Source of the DNA: Ligula intestinalis
Lineage: Eukaryota > Platyhelminthes > Cestoda > Diphyllobothriidea > Diphyllobothriidae
DNA: 64,000 bases
Reading direction: 5' to 3'
NCBI GenBank assembly: GCA_036362985.1
Contig: JAYGXS010000004.1
Coordinates: 4,174,590-4,238,589, forward strand
Made by a program: the position numbers and the translations under genes. Positions 33,620-47,100 of the stretch are shown here, piece after piece. Numbering within the stretch: the stretch's first letter is position 1; each line of letters begins with the position of its first letter. Below the pieces are notes generated by a model. That model was not told the origin of the DNA. It searched no databases and was given only the letters and a program-made list of their open reading frames with translations.

Positions 33620-36600
33620 AACAGCTTCCTGGAACTCGCATATTTGCCGCTATTGTACACAACACCCTTGTACTGACCCAACTCCACGTGCAACGCTCAA
33701 CTTCTCGTAATAGCTTGAACCTGCACGCGATTGTCTGCCGGGCCTATTCCGATTTGCAGAATAACCTACAAGGCTGACTCACACAGGACCTCATTGTGAT
33801 AACTGCCCGCTCTGAGCACTTATCTCACTTTCAACATCCTCCAACCTATGCTCCGTTACTTCTGCAAAGAATATACAAGGATCCTCCTTATTAAACTAAG
33901 CCCACCACGATACTCATCAAATCCAGAATCAAGAGATACTTGCGGGGATATTCAGTGACGGACTAGTTAATCTGAAGGACATACACCAGGCAAGAACCTT
34001 CGTAGAAAAGTCTGCTTTTATCGTCTTGGGCCAGTGTCAACGTTTCACGAGCGTATGACGATGGATAATTCTACCTATTCATGTTTGCTGCAGAAAAAAT
34101 GTGAACACAGTGAGTGACCGGAGCTCTGACGGTGATAAAAAAACTCAATGCAAGGGATGCATAATAGCCATATGTCGCAGTCGTAGCGAAAGGATCGTTC
34201 GGATAGGAAATCGGTAAGAATCTATCATAGGTATTAAAGGTAACACCACGCCCATATTACTCAAATAATTGTGGCCATTTGGGGCTCTCAGTTTCATATT
34301 TCCTGATTCCTATTGGCGATATTTCCCATTTGCTACTGGCTTGCTCTGATTTTCTCATCGGTGGTTTATTCAGTTACCCCTGATTTGTAGCAAGGTGCCT
34401 TTTGTTGCATTCACAGCAAAAGGGGTCGTTCATATGGGCTCGAGGTACCCGAAAATGGGAAGCAGCAGTTAGAAACCAGAACCGGCAGGTGGCCACGATA
34501 ACTCGGGTCGCACAGTCTTATGTATTTAAGCTATACGACGTCTGAAATTTGCACAAGTTCGAAAATTCGCAGCTATATTTGTCTTACAAAACTGAAATCT
34601 TCAGTCATACCAACAACGAGCAAAATTCAGTGAACGTTGAAATATGGAAGATAACAGAAGCAAGGTCACACGCTCTGATGGAACCAGCACACCAGATGTT
34701 CGGATAGAGCGTGGATTTTGTGCACATGAAAAGTCAAATTCCGGGACATCAATAGATGCGGTGGGTACTCTACTCGAGCCCAAACCGACACCTGATTCGC
34801 ATATTTGGGCCCATAAATCTTCGCACAACACTGTAGCAGCCTCAGACAATGCAACACCCTAATCGTACACAAATGCTGATAAGATCTCTGAGGCCTGTCT
34901 GTACGCAGTCAACACTAGCTCTGGTTTCGCCGACAGCCACTGATACCTGAACAACAAATCCGTGCACAGTAAGGTCCTCATTCGATTGATTTACTGCCTT
35001 TTATCAATAGCCTGAGATTCAATGTGAGGTTTGTAGTGCTCCCAGCACATCCACGGCTTAGACGTTTCACAGGCAAGGATGACTTGCGCGGCCCCCATAA
35101 CCGGACACGGACTAGGAACTGCCTGCAATATATTTGGCTTTGCTCCCAATTCCGAGGAAATGAGGTTTAGCGTAAGACTAAAGCCAAAGTTGGGCTGAGG
35201 GTCAGGACTGCGTTAGGTATTAAGGTTTAAGTTCGCGTTAATTTTAGCGTCTATGATCGAGATTAAGATTGCAATTCAATTTTAGGCCAGGCACATAAGT
35301 AAACTATCGTGAAATTCATCGCAAGACCACCTTGCTGTGTATGACCGCCCATAGTGTCGGGACATCACGATACGACGCGCGCATCAAGCGCCGGTTAAGG
35401 TCACGGACATGTGGTCACGCCTTTCATTATTCTAACTGGCCCGCCTTCAGCCCTAGCCAGGGGGTTCACCCCCACCTCTTTGCTCTGACTGGCTACCTTT
35501 CCGCTCCTTACGTTTAAGCCACGTCATAAAGCCCCCTTGGTTAACTTGGACGGTGCCCTTGTTTTCAGTACACGTCCTGCCTACAGACAGTCCTCTGTTT
35601 TACCTATATTACATTCGTCCTGCCTAAAAACTGTCTTACGTTTTCGATTCATTACACACCTGAGTGGGGCGTTCCTATTCCCGTTTAAGTGGCTATAAAA
35701 GTCACCCTTACCAAGCGACCCTCCGAAAGTTTAAGTCCATGTTCCAAATGTTTCTCCATCAAGCTCTCCCATGGCGCAGTTAAGAAGTGTCAGTTGCGGA
35801 CGTCAACTCCTGTCCCACGGCGTAAACATGGTGGTGACTTGCGCCTGCGTTTCATCGTGATAGAACACACCTGCATCGTATCTGCTTCACTCCTTACTCC
35901 TACGTCCATCGCCTTCCGATAGTAATGCAAAATAATGACGGCCGAAGATAGCGGTGGACTGCGTTTGTTTATAAACCTGAGCAGTCCACCTCTGCGCTAT
36001 ACTCTCGATCTGATCCTCCTAGAAGTGTTGCATCTTGCGCAAACGATATTGCTATAAAAGCACTACCAAGACTGAGCCATAAAACTAAGACGGACCGATT
36101 GATCCCACCAACTGGCCTACCTTCAACCTACGATCCAACGCTCGTCAGAAACATGGCAGTCAAGAATGTGTAGGCATCTACCAAATGGCCGAATATAAGG
36201 ATATTGCCTTAGGCCAGCTACTACAATGGCCACCTAGATGATCTGTTCAGTGCCATGTGCTCCGGTCGCACCACAACAGAACTCGTCTTGTTGCAATTCA
36301 CAAGGGCCTGTGAGTTCACGGGAAAAAAAGGAACCGTGACAATAGGGCATTCGTGGGAACGACCTAGGGGGGTGGGGGTCTCAATGCCCAGACGGTTCTA
36401 CCTGATGGCTCCGCTCAGTCGGACGTGCCGTCAAGGTACTTGCCGAACTTAATGAACGGAGTAGAGGACTGAAGGAGGCTGGCCGAGGCGACTGATAAGT
36501 CAGGCGAACCCCAAGAAACCACTCTTCCCATCACGGAGGCAAAAGAAGGACGCCCTCTAACACACTCAGTGCTAAAAGATCTTTTGAACAACCACCAGCG

Positions 36601-36640
36601 TTAGACAAAAGTGACAAAGCTTCCAAGAGCAGTAGAACAA
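33620..36640. other. No confidently supported gene
   Basis: Overlapping frames at 34,601-34,872 (either strand), 35,332-35,517, 35,689-35,922 and 36,255-36,452 show no known domain. At about 35,150-35,270 there is a degenerate run of TTAGG-like and TAAGGTT-like words, similar in kind to 5,150-5,260 on the other strand. A purine-rich (GA)n tract lies near 36,776-36,790. There may be an unrecognised gene around 36.1-36.6 kb (for example LAELNERSRGLKEAGRGD), but frames break often. Confidence 0.3.
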
Positions 36641-36663
36641 AGTCAAGTGAGATGTAAGCAGCT

Positions 36664-36669
36664 TTTATT
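36664..36669 (-). promoter_or_regulatory. Candidate polyadenylation signal of the MAM-like receptor gene
   Basis: AATAAA on the minus strand (TTTATT on plus) lies about 890 bases after the receptor's stop codon. The span 36,670-37,557 has no other exon and would be its 3' untranslated region. It includes a (CA)n run at about 37,441-37,455. Confidence 0.4.
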
Positions 36670-37557
36670 AGCAAATGTGATTAACACCGAGTAATGTGCC
36701 GTTGGCGATGATGGATGACAAAAACAGAGGCAAACTACTGACTACTATGGTGGAGTAAGCGCAAGCACGAGCAATAGAGAGAGAGAGAGAAAGCAAGAGC
36801 GAGACAAAAACGGCAATGTTTGTGAGATGACACTAAACATTTTTAGCGAAGCATGCAGGCATGTGTAAAATATATCAAAGTCGAGATGTGTGCAGCGAAA
36901 AAAAGTGAATTAGCTAACCGGGATAAACACCAAAAAAGAGCATCCTCGAATTTTGTGTGAGAAAAGAAAGTTTGGCGTGGCCAGTGGGAGTCAGTCACGT
37001 AGGCACGCAGACATTCCCGACTGACTGTGTCGAAGAATATAGCAAGTGAAATTATCGGCGCCAAAGTCGGTACTGTCTGAAAGTTTTGAGTTATTTTTTT
37101 CGTCGAGGATTATAGCACCAAGTGAGAAAAAAACGCATGCATACTTGATGACGACGCAGTAACAAAAAGTCGGTCAAATAAGCTAAAACTGCCAGGTGAG
37201 ATAAAAGATTGCGAGTTCGCGGAGGGGGGCGTTAAGGGAGCTTGCCACCAATGCAGGTTCAGCGGGCGTGTTTAAAAAAGAAATCGAGGCGCAATTTGTG
37301 TGAGTATGTGAGAGCACTGTCATGAACCAGAGTTGTAGAGAAGAAGAGCGAACGCGAAAAGGATGAAAAGCGAGGATGGGGGAAGGGGAGGATGATAAAA
37401 CGGTTAAAAAGCATGACGGCATTGCGCGTAGTCGTTGAAGCACACACACACACACGCCTACCGCACGGCCGTGCATACGTGCGCGCGCGATTCCGATTGG
37501 TTACGCTGACTTGCATGAGTGCGGCGCGCACGCGCATGCCCAAGGTCATCTTCTGAC

Positions 37558-38187
37558 CTAGATGTCAGCCACTGGCAGGCCATAGCGTTCGGCCAGGCTG
37601 AGACCCGCTGCGGACTCCGGCTGTCCATTGCCAGCAAACTGTCCGCCCGCGCCGGCACGTCGTGGTGGCAGAACAGGGGCAACTGCACTAGCGGCCGGTA
37701 CCGGTAGGGCTGCCTTCTGTTGGTCGCGGCGTGAGGGCACCATGCCAACGGCCTCATCGTAGCCGGGAGGTGGGTGTTCACCGGTGTAAACGGCTTCTCC
37801 GGCAGTAGAAGCAGACGTGGTGGTGGTGGTGACTGGACGGGGGGCGGCAATGGGGGCTGCAGTAGCAGTGGCAGGGACGCTGACTTCAGTGGCGGAGTTT
37901 AGCGCTTCTAGGGCGTCGGCTTGGTCACGTTCAACACTGGCAACATGGGCACCGGGATGACCACCATCAGACGGGGGGTCGGGCAGCACGAAGGGTCCGT
38001 TGTCCTCGAAGGGGGCGGTAGTGTTAGCTGCGTGGTCACCGCTGCTGACGGGCGGATGGGCAACGACGGTTTGAGGAGCAGCGGCGGTGACTGGTTGAAC
38101 GGCGTGTGTAGCTGGGGCCGGATGATCTTCAACCGCTTGCGTGAGAGAGCGGAAGTAGTTTGACGGTGGAACAACAGCCGCGCCAGC
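37558..38187 (-). CDS. Receptor gene, last coding exon: Pro/Ala-rich cytoplasmic tail with PPxY
   Basis: The acceptor CTTAG at 38,188-38,192 opens a 630-base phase-0 exon of 209 codons, with the stop TAG at 37,560-37,558. The tail is rich in Pro, Ala, Val and Thr. It contains EHPPPGYDEAVG, a PPxY motif of the type bound by WW domains, and an LPPRR stretch that could bind SH3 domains. It ends LAERYGLPVADI; the final VADI is a plausible but untested PDZ-binding end. GC-rich codon use here differs from the AT-rich introns and supports real coding sequence. The preceding exon joins in phase 0. Confidence 0.75.
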   Translation of the reverse strand, partial: AGAAVVPPSNYFRSLTQAVEDHPAPATHAVQPVTAAAPQTVVAHPPVSSGDHAANTTAPFEDNGPFVLPDPPSDGGHPGAHVASVERDQADALEALNSATEVSVPATATAAPIAAPRPVTTTTTSASTAGEAVYTGEHPPPGYDEAVGMVPSRRDQQKAALPVPAASAVAPVLPPRRAGAGGQFAGNGQPESAAGLSLAERYGLPVADI

Positions 38188-41100
38188 CTAAGAGGAAGAT
38201 AAATACACATGAACGGCTCTTTATGGCCAAAATGTTCAATTTGGCGATAAGTTTTTGAAATTTCATCAAAACCCTTTTTATGTCGAGATGGAAGAATAAG
38301 AAAAAGAGCACAACTAAGAGGTGGACGACATATGAAACACAAATTAATCCCTTCCCAAAGTTGATGACGGAAAAAGCTATAAATAATTTGTATCAAAATC
38401 GGCCCTATGGTTTGGAACGTATGACCAAAAATAGACACCAACAACATTCTTTGGTTTTGCAAATCCTGCTCCTAGTAACACTAGCGGCTGCTAGGCCGCT
38501 GGCTTAGATTGGAGTCAGGCGCGAAACGGGACGAGCACATATAGTAACCTGATATGTGAGCAAACTTCCCACGATGCATGCATGTACAGGTTTCATTCGA
38601 CTTCCAATTTAGGTGCTAGTTAAAAATCTCGACATTGTATTTGCCGAGATTCTCGTTGTTGCATTATGCAACTATGCAGGAGGCAGATGCTTATAAAGGG
38701 CCTGAAAACTTCAGGTATACGAGCTACAAACATGGAAACAGGACTGATAATTCCGTAAATTCTTAGTGGAACATGCACACCCACAACAATCAATGCATTA
38801 ACTGGACCTTCATCTACTCACAAAACTATCACGCGTAGTAGGGTGAGTAAAATCGAAGATAGGTTTAATCCGCAAAAGCAATCTGAAGTAGTTGGTCACA
38901 TTCGATGCCTTAACAGTCATTGTAAATACGCTGGTCAAACGGAACGCGTGATCGGATTGCACATAGAAGAACATAGGCTAATCGTGCGACGGGGCGACGA
39001 ATTATCACAAGCCGCTGCCACAATTACGATAGAGGTCATGGATTCAACTTCGCAGCCTTCAAAATAATTGCTCACGCCGAAAATACTACCTATTGAGATT
39101 GCCCTGTCCCCCAAAGTTACACCTCTGCTGCCAATTAGATGCTAAACAGCCCGGAGAAGAGAACACAAAAAAGCATAAAGTAGGCCACAGAGGGTCCCAC
39201 ATACCTGCTGAACGGCTCCAGTTTGCATGCGTGGTGGCTGGTTGTTGGAAACGGTACCATGCATCTGCTGAGGTTGCTGCGTCATTTGCTGCTGTGGCTG
39301 CATGTGCGGGTCAGCTAAAGAGACGAAAAGCATACTTAATCAAATATGGCTACTGAGAGAATGTAAGTAAGCATTCTAGTAGATGTGTAAAGCTCACCGT
39401 TGCCGTTGTAGAAGTGATTAGGTTGGAACATGGTTTGCGCGTTGTGCTGAGAAGCGGCCATATTAGGTGACATCGGTGGCTGCATGTAGCCCATGCCCGG
39501 CTGTCCCATCATCGGTTTTCCCATCGTCATAGTGGCGGAACCGTAGGGGTAGCCATTGAAGGAGGCGGCACTCTGGTGTCTCATTGTGCCATTCGGACCC
39601 AACGTACCCCCATTGTAGCCCATAGAGACAACACGACCGCCAGGAATGACCACATCAGGCAGATCCATCATGTCCCCGTTGCGCATCGCAAGAGTGCCAT
39701 CACCAAACTTGTTACCCATAAAGGGCGGGCGGTGGAAACTCGTGGTATGTTCGGCAAATGGATCTTCAGCCACCTCCTTACCGCCGATGTAGTGCCACAA
39801 GTTGGTAGAGAAGAGTTTGCTGTTGGCAAAGTTTGAGTGGCGATACTGGTGACGACGGCGGCAGACGAAGATGATGATGACCAAGAAGAGAATGGGGATG
39901 ATGAGACCGAGCGCCAGCGCAGCAATGAAGATCATACCAAAGTAGTGAGCCCAGTTGAGAGAGGACGCCGGCTTGACGGGTTTCGGTTCCAGAGCTGAAA
40001 CAAGAAGTCACCGATCGATTAGAAGAATGTCAGTATGGTGATATACAACTTGTTGTTCGTATTAATCAGACTGGTAGTCAGAGCATGGTTCATTTAAAAG
40101 AGGTCCACAAATAAGGAGAACGGCCTAACATAATACCGCATGCAAGTTGACTACCTAGATGGATTGAGCACAAAGCAAATCCCTGAGAAGACAGACTGGG
40201 ACAGGTTACAAGGCTGAGCTGGCGTATAGTAAGAAAACATACCACTGCATGGTTCCGTGTAGCTGGTGATATTATCCACACATATACGAGCATCCGGATA
40301 TCCAGCGGGAATCGTTCCTTCCAGAATAAGCTACAAATAATTAGAAAGGACAAGGATAAGGGGTACGGAATACTGAAGGGTTGTGGACGATATAATGATT
40401 ACAAACGGATGCAATTGTCGGCGTTCCGGCGTCGCTTATCGATGGTTGACTGGAAATGAACCAGACACTTAGAAGTCGCTTTTTAAGAGAGTCACTCCAA
40501 TAAATTTTCCCAAAAACCATTATTGTGCCACAAAACAACTGTGCTTCATTCACGGATGTACGATCGAGATAGGATACAGAACTGGCTCGTCCCGTACAGC
40601 CAAACAGCTCACTCGAGCCACGCCAGCAGCCGCACAGCGGTTAGTATTATAGACAAAAGCGCTGGACTTCTAATCAATAGGTCGCGGGTTCGAGCCCTGC
40701 GTGGTGCGTCACCTGGGATCGGGTATGGCTGACTGATGACAACTATAAAGCCGGAAACGGCCATTCCAGTCTCCTTTGCCTTTGCCATTAATGTTTTTCT
40801 ACCTATGGACAACAGACACTTTTATTTTCATTACCCCTGCTGTACATGGTAGCTTTGGGCCTGTGCGCAATTCCAACACCAAGTCCCACAGCAATGCACG
40901 CAGTCGCTTATGGGACGTCTTTGATGCATGGCAGAGCGTGTCAGACATCAAGGAGCATTCATTCGTGAACAATTCGGGCGCGATACTAAACACTGAACAA
41001 TCTCATAAGAAGAGGTGAATTACATGATCGTGATTCAAGGATTGCATACCATTTAAGAAACAAAGACAACAAAGATTCCACAGCTGTACAAATGAGCACA

Positions 41101-44100
41101 GATGGCGCATTAAAGTACGAGCAGTTGATACAATGCATTTCGCTCGCCAATTGACCTCTTGATTTAAAAGACGTACTTCGCAAAAAAGATTGCAAGAAAG
41201 TACAGGTGTCGCTCGATGCGGCCGCATACCGTCTCCTGTGACTATTCACGTCGGAGGACTCTGAATTCAAAGGTTTTCCTTGAGAAGTTGACTCGTCTGT
41301 TTTGTGTGCGTCACAGCGAATAATTCAGAGAAGTAGCAACTGACACGATCATGGGTCTAATGTACACGCATAAAAACGAGGTCATCCCGACAGACATCCA
41401 TCGAGTGCTAATCCATACGCGTCCCTGACGCAGCGGCCCACGTAGCCAACGTACGGTAAATGATGCTGGTCTAGTAATCTTTAGTGGAAGAATGCTAGAA
41501 TAAAGATAACCATGGTTCAATGAACGCCGGCTTGTGGGCAATGGACCTATCAAACGGATTTGGTTGTCGCAAGATCAATCCAGAGGATTTAGATTTAAAA
41601 ATATAAGGCCCAAGTGACGGAGTAATCGGAACGGGTGGGCATGGAAAAGGCTGACATGCCCTAACCCGTATTTACGGAAGCAACCCGCCTGCAGCCAGCA
41701 TAGGATACTGAGCTCGAAAACTTTTATATACAATTTTTTTATTACACAAAGACGATCTGTGTAATACAGAACTGATTAAAATACACCGGTTATTTTAAAC
41801 AAACAAATACACGGCCAGCTGTGTGGAAAACTGTGTCGGAAGACAGAGTTACGAGTTGCCAACCCTAATAACTTCTTTGCATAACAAGTAAATCGTTTTA
41901 GCATCTACAGTGCGCAGAAGAGCAGTGCTCTCCTTGCGGATAACTCCCTCCCCAGAAAGGGTCGCACCTCCTAAGAAACCCCAGATCCATAGTATTTACT
42001 GCCGTTTATCCGATAATAGGTTCCTTGTGCGTGGACATGACCTCATTGTTTCTCTTCCATGCCTACACACTTGGCGGCTATCGCCATTTCACTAAGGACA
42101 CCTTCGGAGCAGACGCCGTGGCCAAGACAAGATGGTCAAGACAATGTTTCTGGGTGCTTCAATGAAGCCTGTTTTGGTTATCGCGTGGGGTTCGACGCAT
42201 GCTACGGAGGCCCTCCTAAGACAATTTATTCAAATTTTAAAAAGTAAAATATAGAAAAACACATTTGAGCTCCTATGGGTAACACAGTGGCTAAGAAATG
42301 TATCGATACAGCAGAAGAAGTAAAAAAGGTGGTTTACATAATTCCAGACGAAAAGTGGTTAGCCGTCGGTTAGTCGAAGAGAAAAAATACATTACAACGG
42401 CGATATTTCCTCAGGTTACCGGTGATGCCAAATGGCACGAGCCAGTAGGTGGAATAACAAGAAAAGAGAAAACACTGCAAAATACTCTCTGCACATTTCT
42501 CGGGAATTATAGAAGTTTAAGTGCGATTCGACGGTTTTTAAGGAGGAAAACTGTCGTTAATGAGAGGAACTAGTCCAACATTCACCAATATCTCAACGGC
42601 TAATAGGTTCATTTCGTTTAGATATTAGTTGAACGCAACGCCATCCCCTGCAAGGTTGGCGTGTGTTCAGTAGTGGCGCAAAACAAAGCCAAGACATCAC
42701 AAAGCAGTTGAAGTACACACGGAGTCTCTATAATCATCTACGGCCCACGACAGTGAGACTTGGGTGTGGAACAAAACTACATAGCCGCACTCGCGCATAT
42801 CGAAAGACGGTGTGAACAGCTGAGGAATTCACAGATCTACACAGTCCCGTACCTTAAAATCTGACGTGGTGAGGTTCAAACTGATTGTCGAAGTTGACCA
42901 AAAGCCCTCAGAGGCGAGCAGGGGCGTGGTTTCTGAGGCCCAAATCACCTCATTTTCACTAGAAGCAAAAAAGAAGGTTTGCAAAACTGCAACCAGCGAG
43001 GGTGTGGACACAACTTTCCCGTATTCATATACTACTGACATACCATAAGACGCCATACCGATTCTTCCCGGAGGTGGTCTGCTTAGTGCAAGATCTACAG
43101 TCAATTAAATAAAACGGAGGAAAGTTCAGGCAACCAACATCAGAGGGGGAGGAGGGGAACTGTCGAAAAGAAAAGGAGCGGTTCAAGAATAGAAGAAGAC
43201 CCAGGTGATTACCCAGGAGGCTGAGCTGCCCGAAAGGTAGCCAGTCGCCCAGTCACAACTGTCCCATAGGGAAGTCTACGTGAGTACTCCTCGACGTCCA
43301 CCTCACGCCCCTTTTCTTATGGTGGAAATACACAGTCAGTGTGATCACAGATGGATGGGAGAGCATTTGGATGATCTGGAATGAAGTCCCTATCTACACG
43401 TACACTACATGAGCCATGCCTCCGCCCACAAATGCATCCCAGGACTAATTAGACATAAAATTCCCACAAGAAGGAGCTGAGCTTATAAGACGGTCACCGG
43501 CAGCAAGGGAAGTAGGCTGTCACTAAAGTGCGGGGTGAGAGGCGGGGGATACGAACCTTGAAGGTTTCACTGCCGTCCGAGATTGGTAAATCCACTGACG
43601 CTTTCAGCCAGGTTGAAGAACTGCCCAAAGAGCTACCGTTCCACAGCATTTCGCTATCACTGTGGGGGAGAAATTTAACCAGACTGGGCCATAAAACCTA
43701 CCAGACCAGAGCCCGACGACCGGTATTAAGTCCAGTGTCTACTATACAAGACCTGTAAAAGGAAATTAAACGGCAAAATATACCAACAGCTTGGGGGGAG
43801 GGAGCACCGATGCCGGAGACAGAAGTAGATCCCGAAAGAAGGAGAAGAAAGAAGTCACAAAAGTGAGGCGCTTGTTCAACTGCCACCCACATACATAAGC
43901 GGTCTCCAGATAGCTCCCACCCACACGCCGTATGACTGACTGGATAATGTTTACGGAAGGCGAGCTAGGTCTTTCCCCCGACAGATTAGTTTCACTAGCA
44001 TATTAAGGCGAAATTCCCACCTATCCCATCGGCGCGCTCGTCTAGTGCTTGGAACCACTACGCTCGCTAAACCAACTGTAGGCGTCAGTCTACTGCTGGA

Positions 44101-47100
44101 GCATGTGTTCCATTTACCCATATCGGTCTAATACTAACTCTGGCCGTGATTTCTGCCTATCTGAACCAATCAAGTATCCGCTTTTGTACACGCAATTCCT
44201 ATCGAGTAGAGGGTGGAGTCTATGAAAGAAAAATAAGACAATGAGACGCAGAGACCGCCTTGAAGGTGATGATACCAAAAAAACAAACCAAGTCGCAAAA
44301 CCTCTCAGTGCATCTCTATATTTCACTAAAAATATTGCTAGGGGTCCTCATAAGATTTATATTCTTACGGTTTGAAAAAGGAGAGCCCCTTTCCCGCTAC
44401 TAATGATTGCGAATTTGTAATCTCCTTGAGACGCGTATTCCATCCCAGCAACTTCACCAGTGTAAGCTACAAGTACAAAGGAGACTAGCGCAAACATTCA
44501 GGGGAATAATCTGCCGTTACTAGTAGGTCAGATTCCAAAGCCGGGGCCAACCCAGGCGACTGTTCAATAAGAGTTTATCAATATACACCCAAGCATTAGG
44601 CAAGACGTCTAGGTTTTGTTGGAAAACGGTGTGAACCGATGTAACCTTATTGTAAAACGGATGGCGGATTGGTCTGCTGAGTTTGCAGACCCAATATCGA
44701 GCCCTCAGAGCGGATCTCACAGTGATGGACAGGCGAGCGGGCGAGATTAAGTCAGTGCACTCCCTATAACACTGATAATTACTTGCAAGCTCGCGGGGCG
44801 GATGCCTGAACCTCACCGCTGGAACAGAGGTAGGAAAGACAACAGAGAATGTGGACAAATGGATTAAGTATTGATTCGTTTTTTTCTGCCGTCGTTCAGC
44901 CAATCATAACCTCAACTACCAACTGGGATCAGAGACATAAGCGTGCGTTCGCATGCAGCACAAACGAGGCCTAGTATATGGGATATCAACAGCTCATCGA
45001 ACGAAAGTTTGTCAATGCCACACCATCTGTAATTTTCTGTCTTTGCAGATCGAGCAGTAACTCAAGCAGGAGTACGTGCACGCCGATCTATTGACCTCCC
45101 GAAGCAAACAAGCTCTGTGTAGGTGGGCAATGTCAGGAACAGGCAATTAATCAATTGAGAGTTTGGGTTATGATTGGCTGAATAAAGGCAAATAAGCCGG
45201 AAACAATTCTCTATCAATCTATCCCCAAATCTTGTCTACTCCATTTGCCTTGGTGGCTTATTCATGGCATTTGCCTTGGGGCTCGTCCTCGAGTCCCACA
45301 GCAGCTAGCAGTATAGGCAGATAGTACTACCGCCAAAGAGAAGGGACACTGGAATGGCCATTTCTGGCTCATTAGCCGCCATCGGCCAATAATGCCCAAT
45401 CGCAAGGGATGCTCCACCCGAGGCTCGAACCCGCGACCTGTCGATATGAGGCTAACTCTCTAACTATTGAGCCGCAGGCTCGTTTGCAGCCCAGTTTAGA
45501 TCAGGCATGCTGACATTCCTTGATTAACGCTCACCGATCGATAACAGAACTCACTCGCCCCCGTTCTACCTTGGCTCTCACTCACGATCTCCGCCAGCAA
45601 CCACACAATGGCTAGTAGTATAGGCAGATGAATAGAGCCGGCAAAGACTGGCTGACGACGGCTAATGAGCCGGAAATGGTAATTCCAGTCTCCCTTGTCT
45701 TTGCCGGGAATATTCATCCATCAGCAGTACTCTCTGCCCCCTTACCCATTTCCCACACTCCCTCCTCTGGGTCCGGTGTAAAATTAGAAGGGCACGGATG
45801 CACAACAAGCACCTCTATGGAAATAGTAAAAAGGGAAACTTTTAACGAGCAGAATTGGTGACGGGAGAGGGAGACATGAGCTCAGTTGACGTGATGAGGG
45901 CAAGAAGAGGATATGCCCACCAACCGGAGTAGGAGAAGTCAAACAGTTCCCAGGCAGGAGGAAACTTATGATGCACATACCAGTGAGGACAATATAGGAG
46001 GACGTGGGCGCTAACGACTGCCAACCCACTAGAGACACAACCACTTCAGCCACGATCATGTTATAGATCTCTCCACGGAAAAAATAACCCCTGCACACAC
46101 ACACACACACACAGAAGTTTGCAAGGCAGACCTTGAAGGTGTCGAGGTCAGCAGAAAGTGGCAGATCAATAGCTGCGGTAAGCCAGGACGGGGAGGGACT
46201 GGGTCCAGCGCTAGTCCAGAGATTTTCGCTTGCACTACAATGGGGACAATAAGGGGCCAACAGGCGGGCCAACCACCTACCATACCAGTCCTCGGATGCC
46301 TGTACTTAGGCCAGTGTCGAGTTTACAGGAGCTGTAAAAGGAAGGGTGCGCCGGTATCGTCAGTCGGAAGCAAAGATTGAGGTGCAAAGCGCAGGAAAGG
46401 AAGGAAGGAAGTACGAGAAAAGAAAGAAAAATCGAGGAAGAACGGAAGTAGGCTAGCAGACGAAATGGGAAGCGCTGAGCTGGAAGCTCTCTAATTCAGT
46501 CTTGCTGGTGATAGTCGAGTTTGGCTCATGTGTGCCCCGAATTGGCGGGTAAAAGCAGGGAAGTGAAATTATAGGGATGACTGTCCAGAACGCCGAAAGA
46601 AAACGTTATCAAACAGAATGAACCAGACTATTTTTTACCATAGTGTGTTTCTGCCCCAAAAGCACAGCTTCCGTTGAAACAGTAATCACGGCAGCAAAAC
46701 TAAGGCGAATAAGGGGTCAGTTTGTCAAACAATTACTAGATAGCCGGTACAAGCGAACATGCGTGTCCCAGGACTAACATATTGTCCCAGCGATCGAGTC
46801 TTCTTCTTCTTCTTCTTCTTCTTCTTCTTCTTCTCAATTACTAGATAATTTTTCTAAAGCCCCACACACCAGTGGTATGACGGACGAGTTACCAGAAAGG
46901 AAGTGCAACCATCGAAGATAACTACATGGGAACTGCCGAGGAGAGCGGAAAGAACGCAAAGCCAGAAGGTTAAGGAACACAGCCCAACATAACCCGAAGT
47001 GGTCTGGTGACCAACCTTGGCCTCCATCTTAATACCCAAAATAAAGAATAGACCGATGAACACAGCAAGTGCAAAATAAAGATATGACCCTTATCCAGGA

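Noticed and set aside
34601..34872. Overlapping 68-82 codon frames on both strands
   Set aside because: No domain and no splice context that decides a strand.
37458..37850. 130-codon minus frame with Pro-rich start
   Set aside because: Out-of-frame shadow of the receptor's last coding exon.
39336..39935. Reading the membrane exon as dystroglycan or sarcoglycan
   Set aside because: The transmembrane plus PPxY tail first suggested these, but the ectodomain modules and tail do not fit either family.
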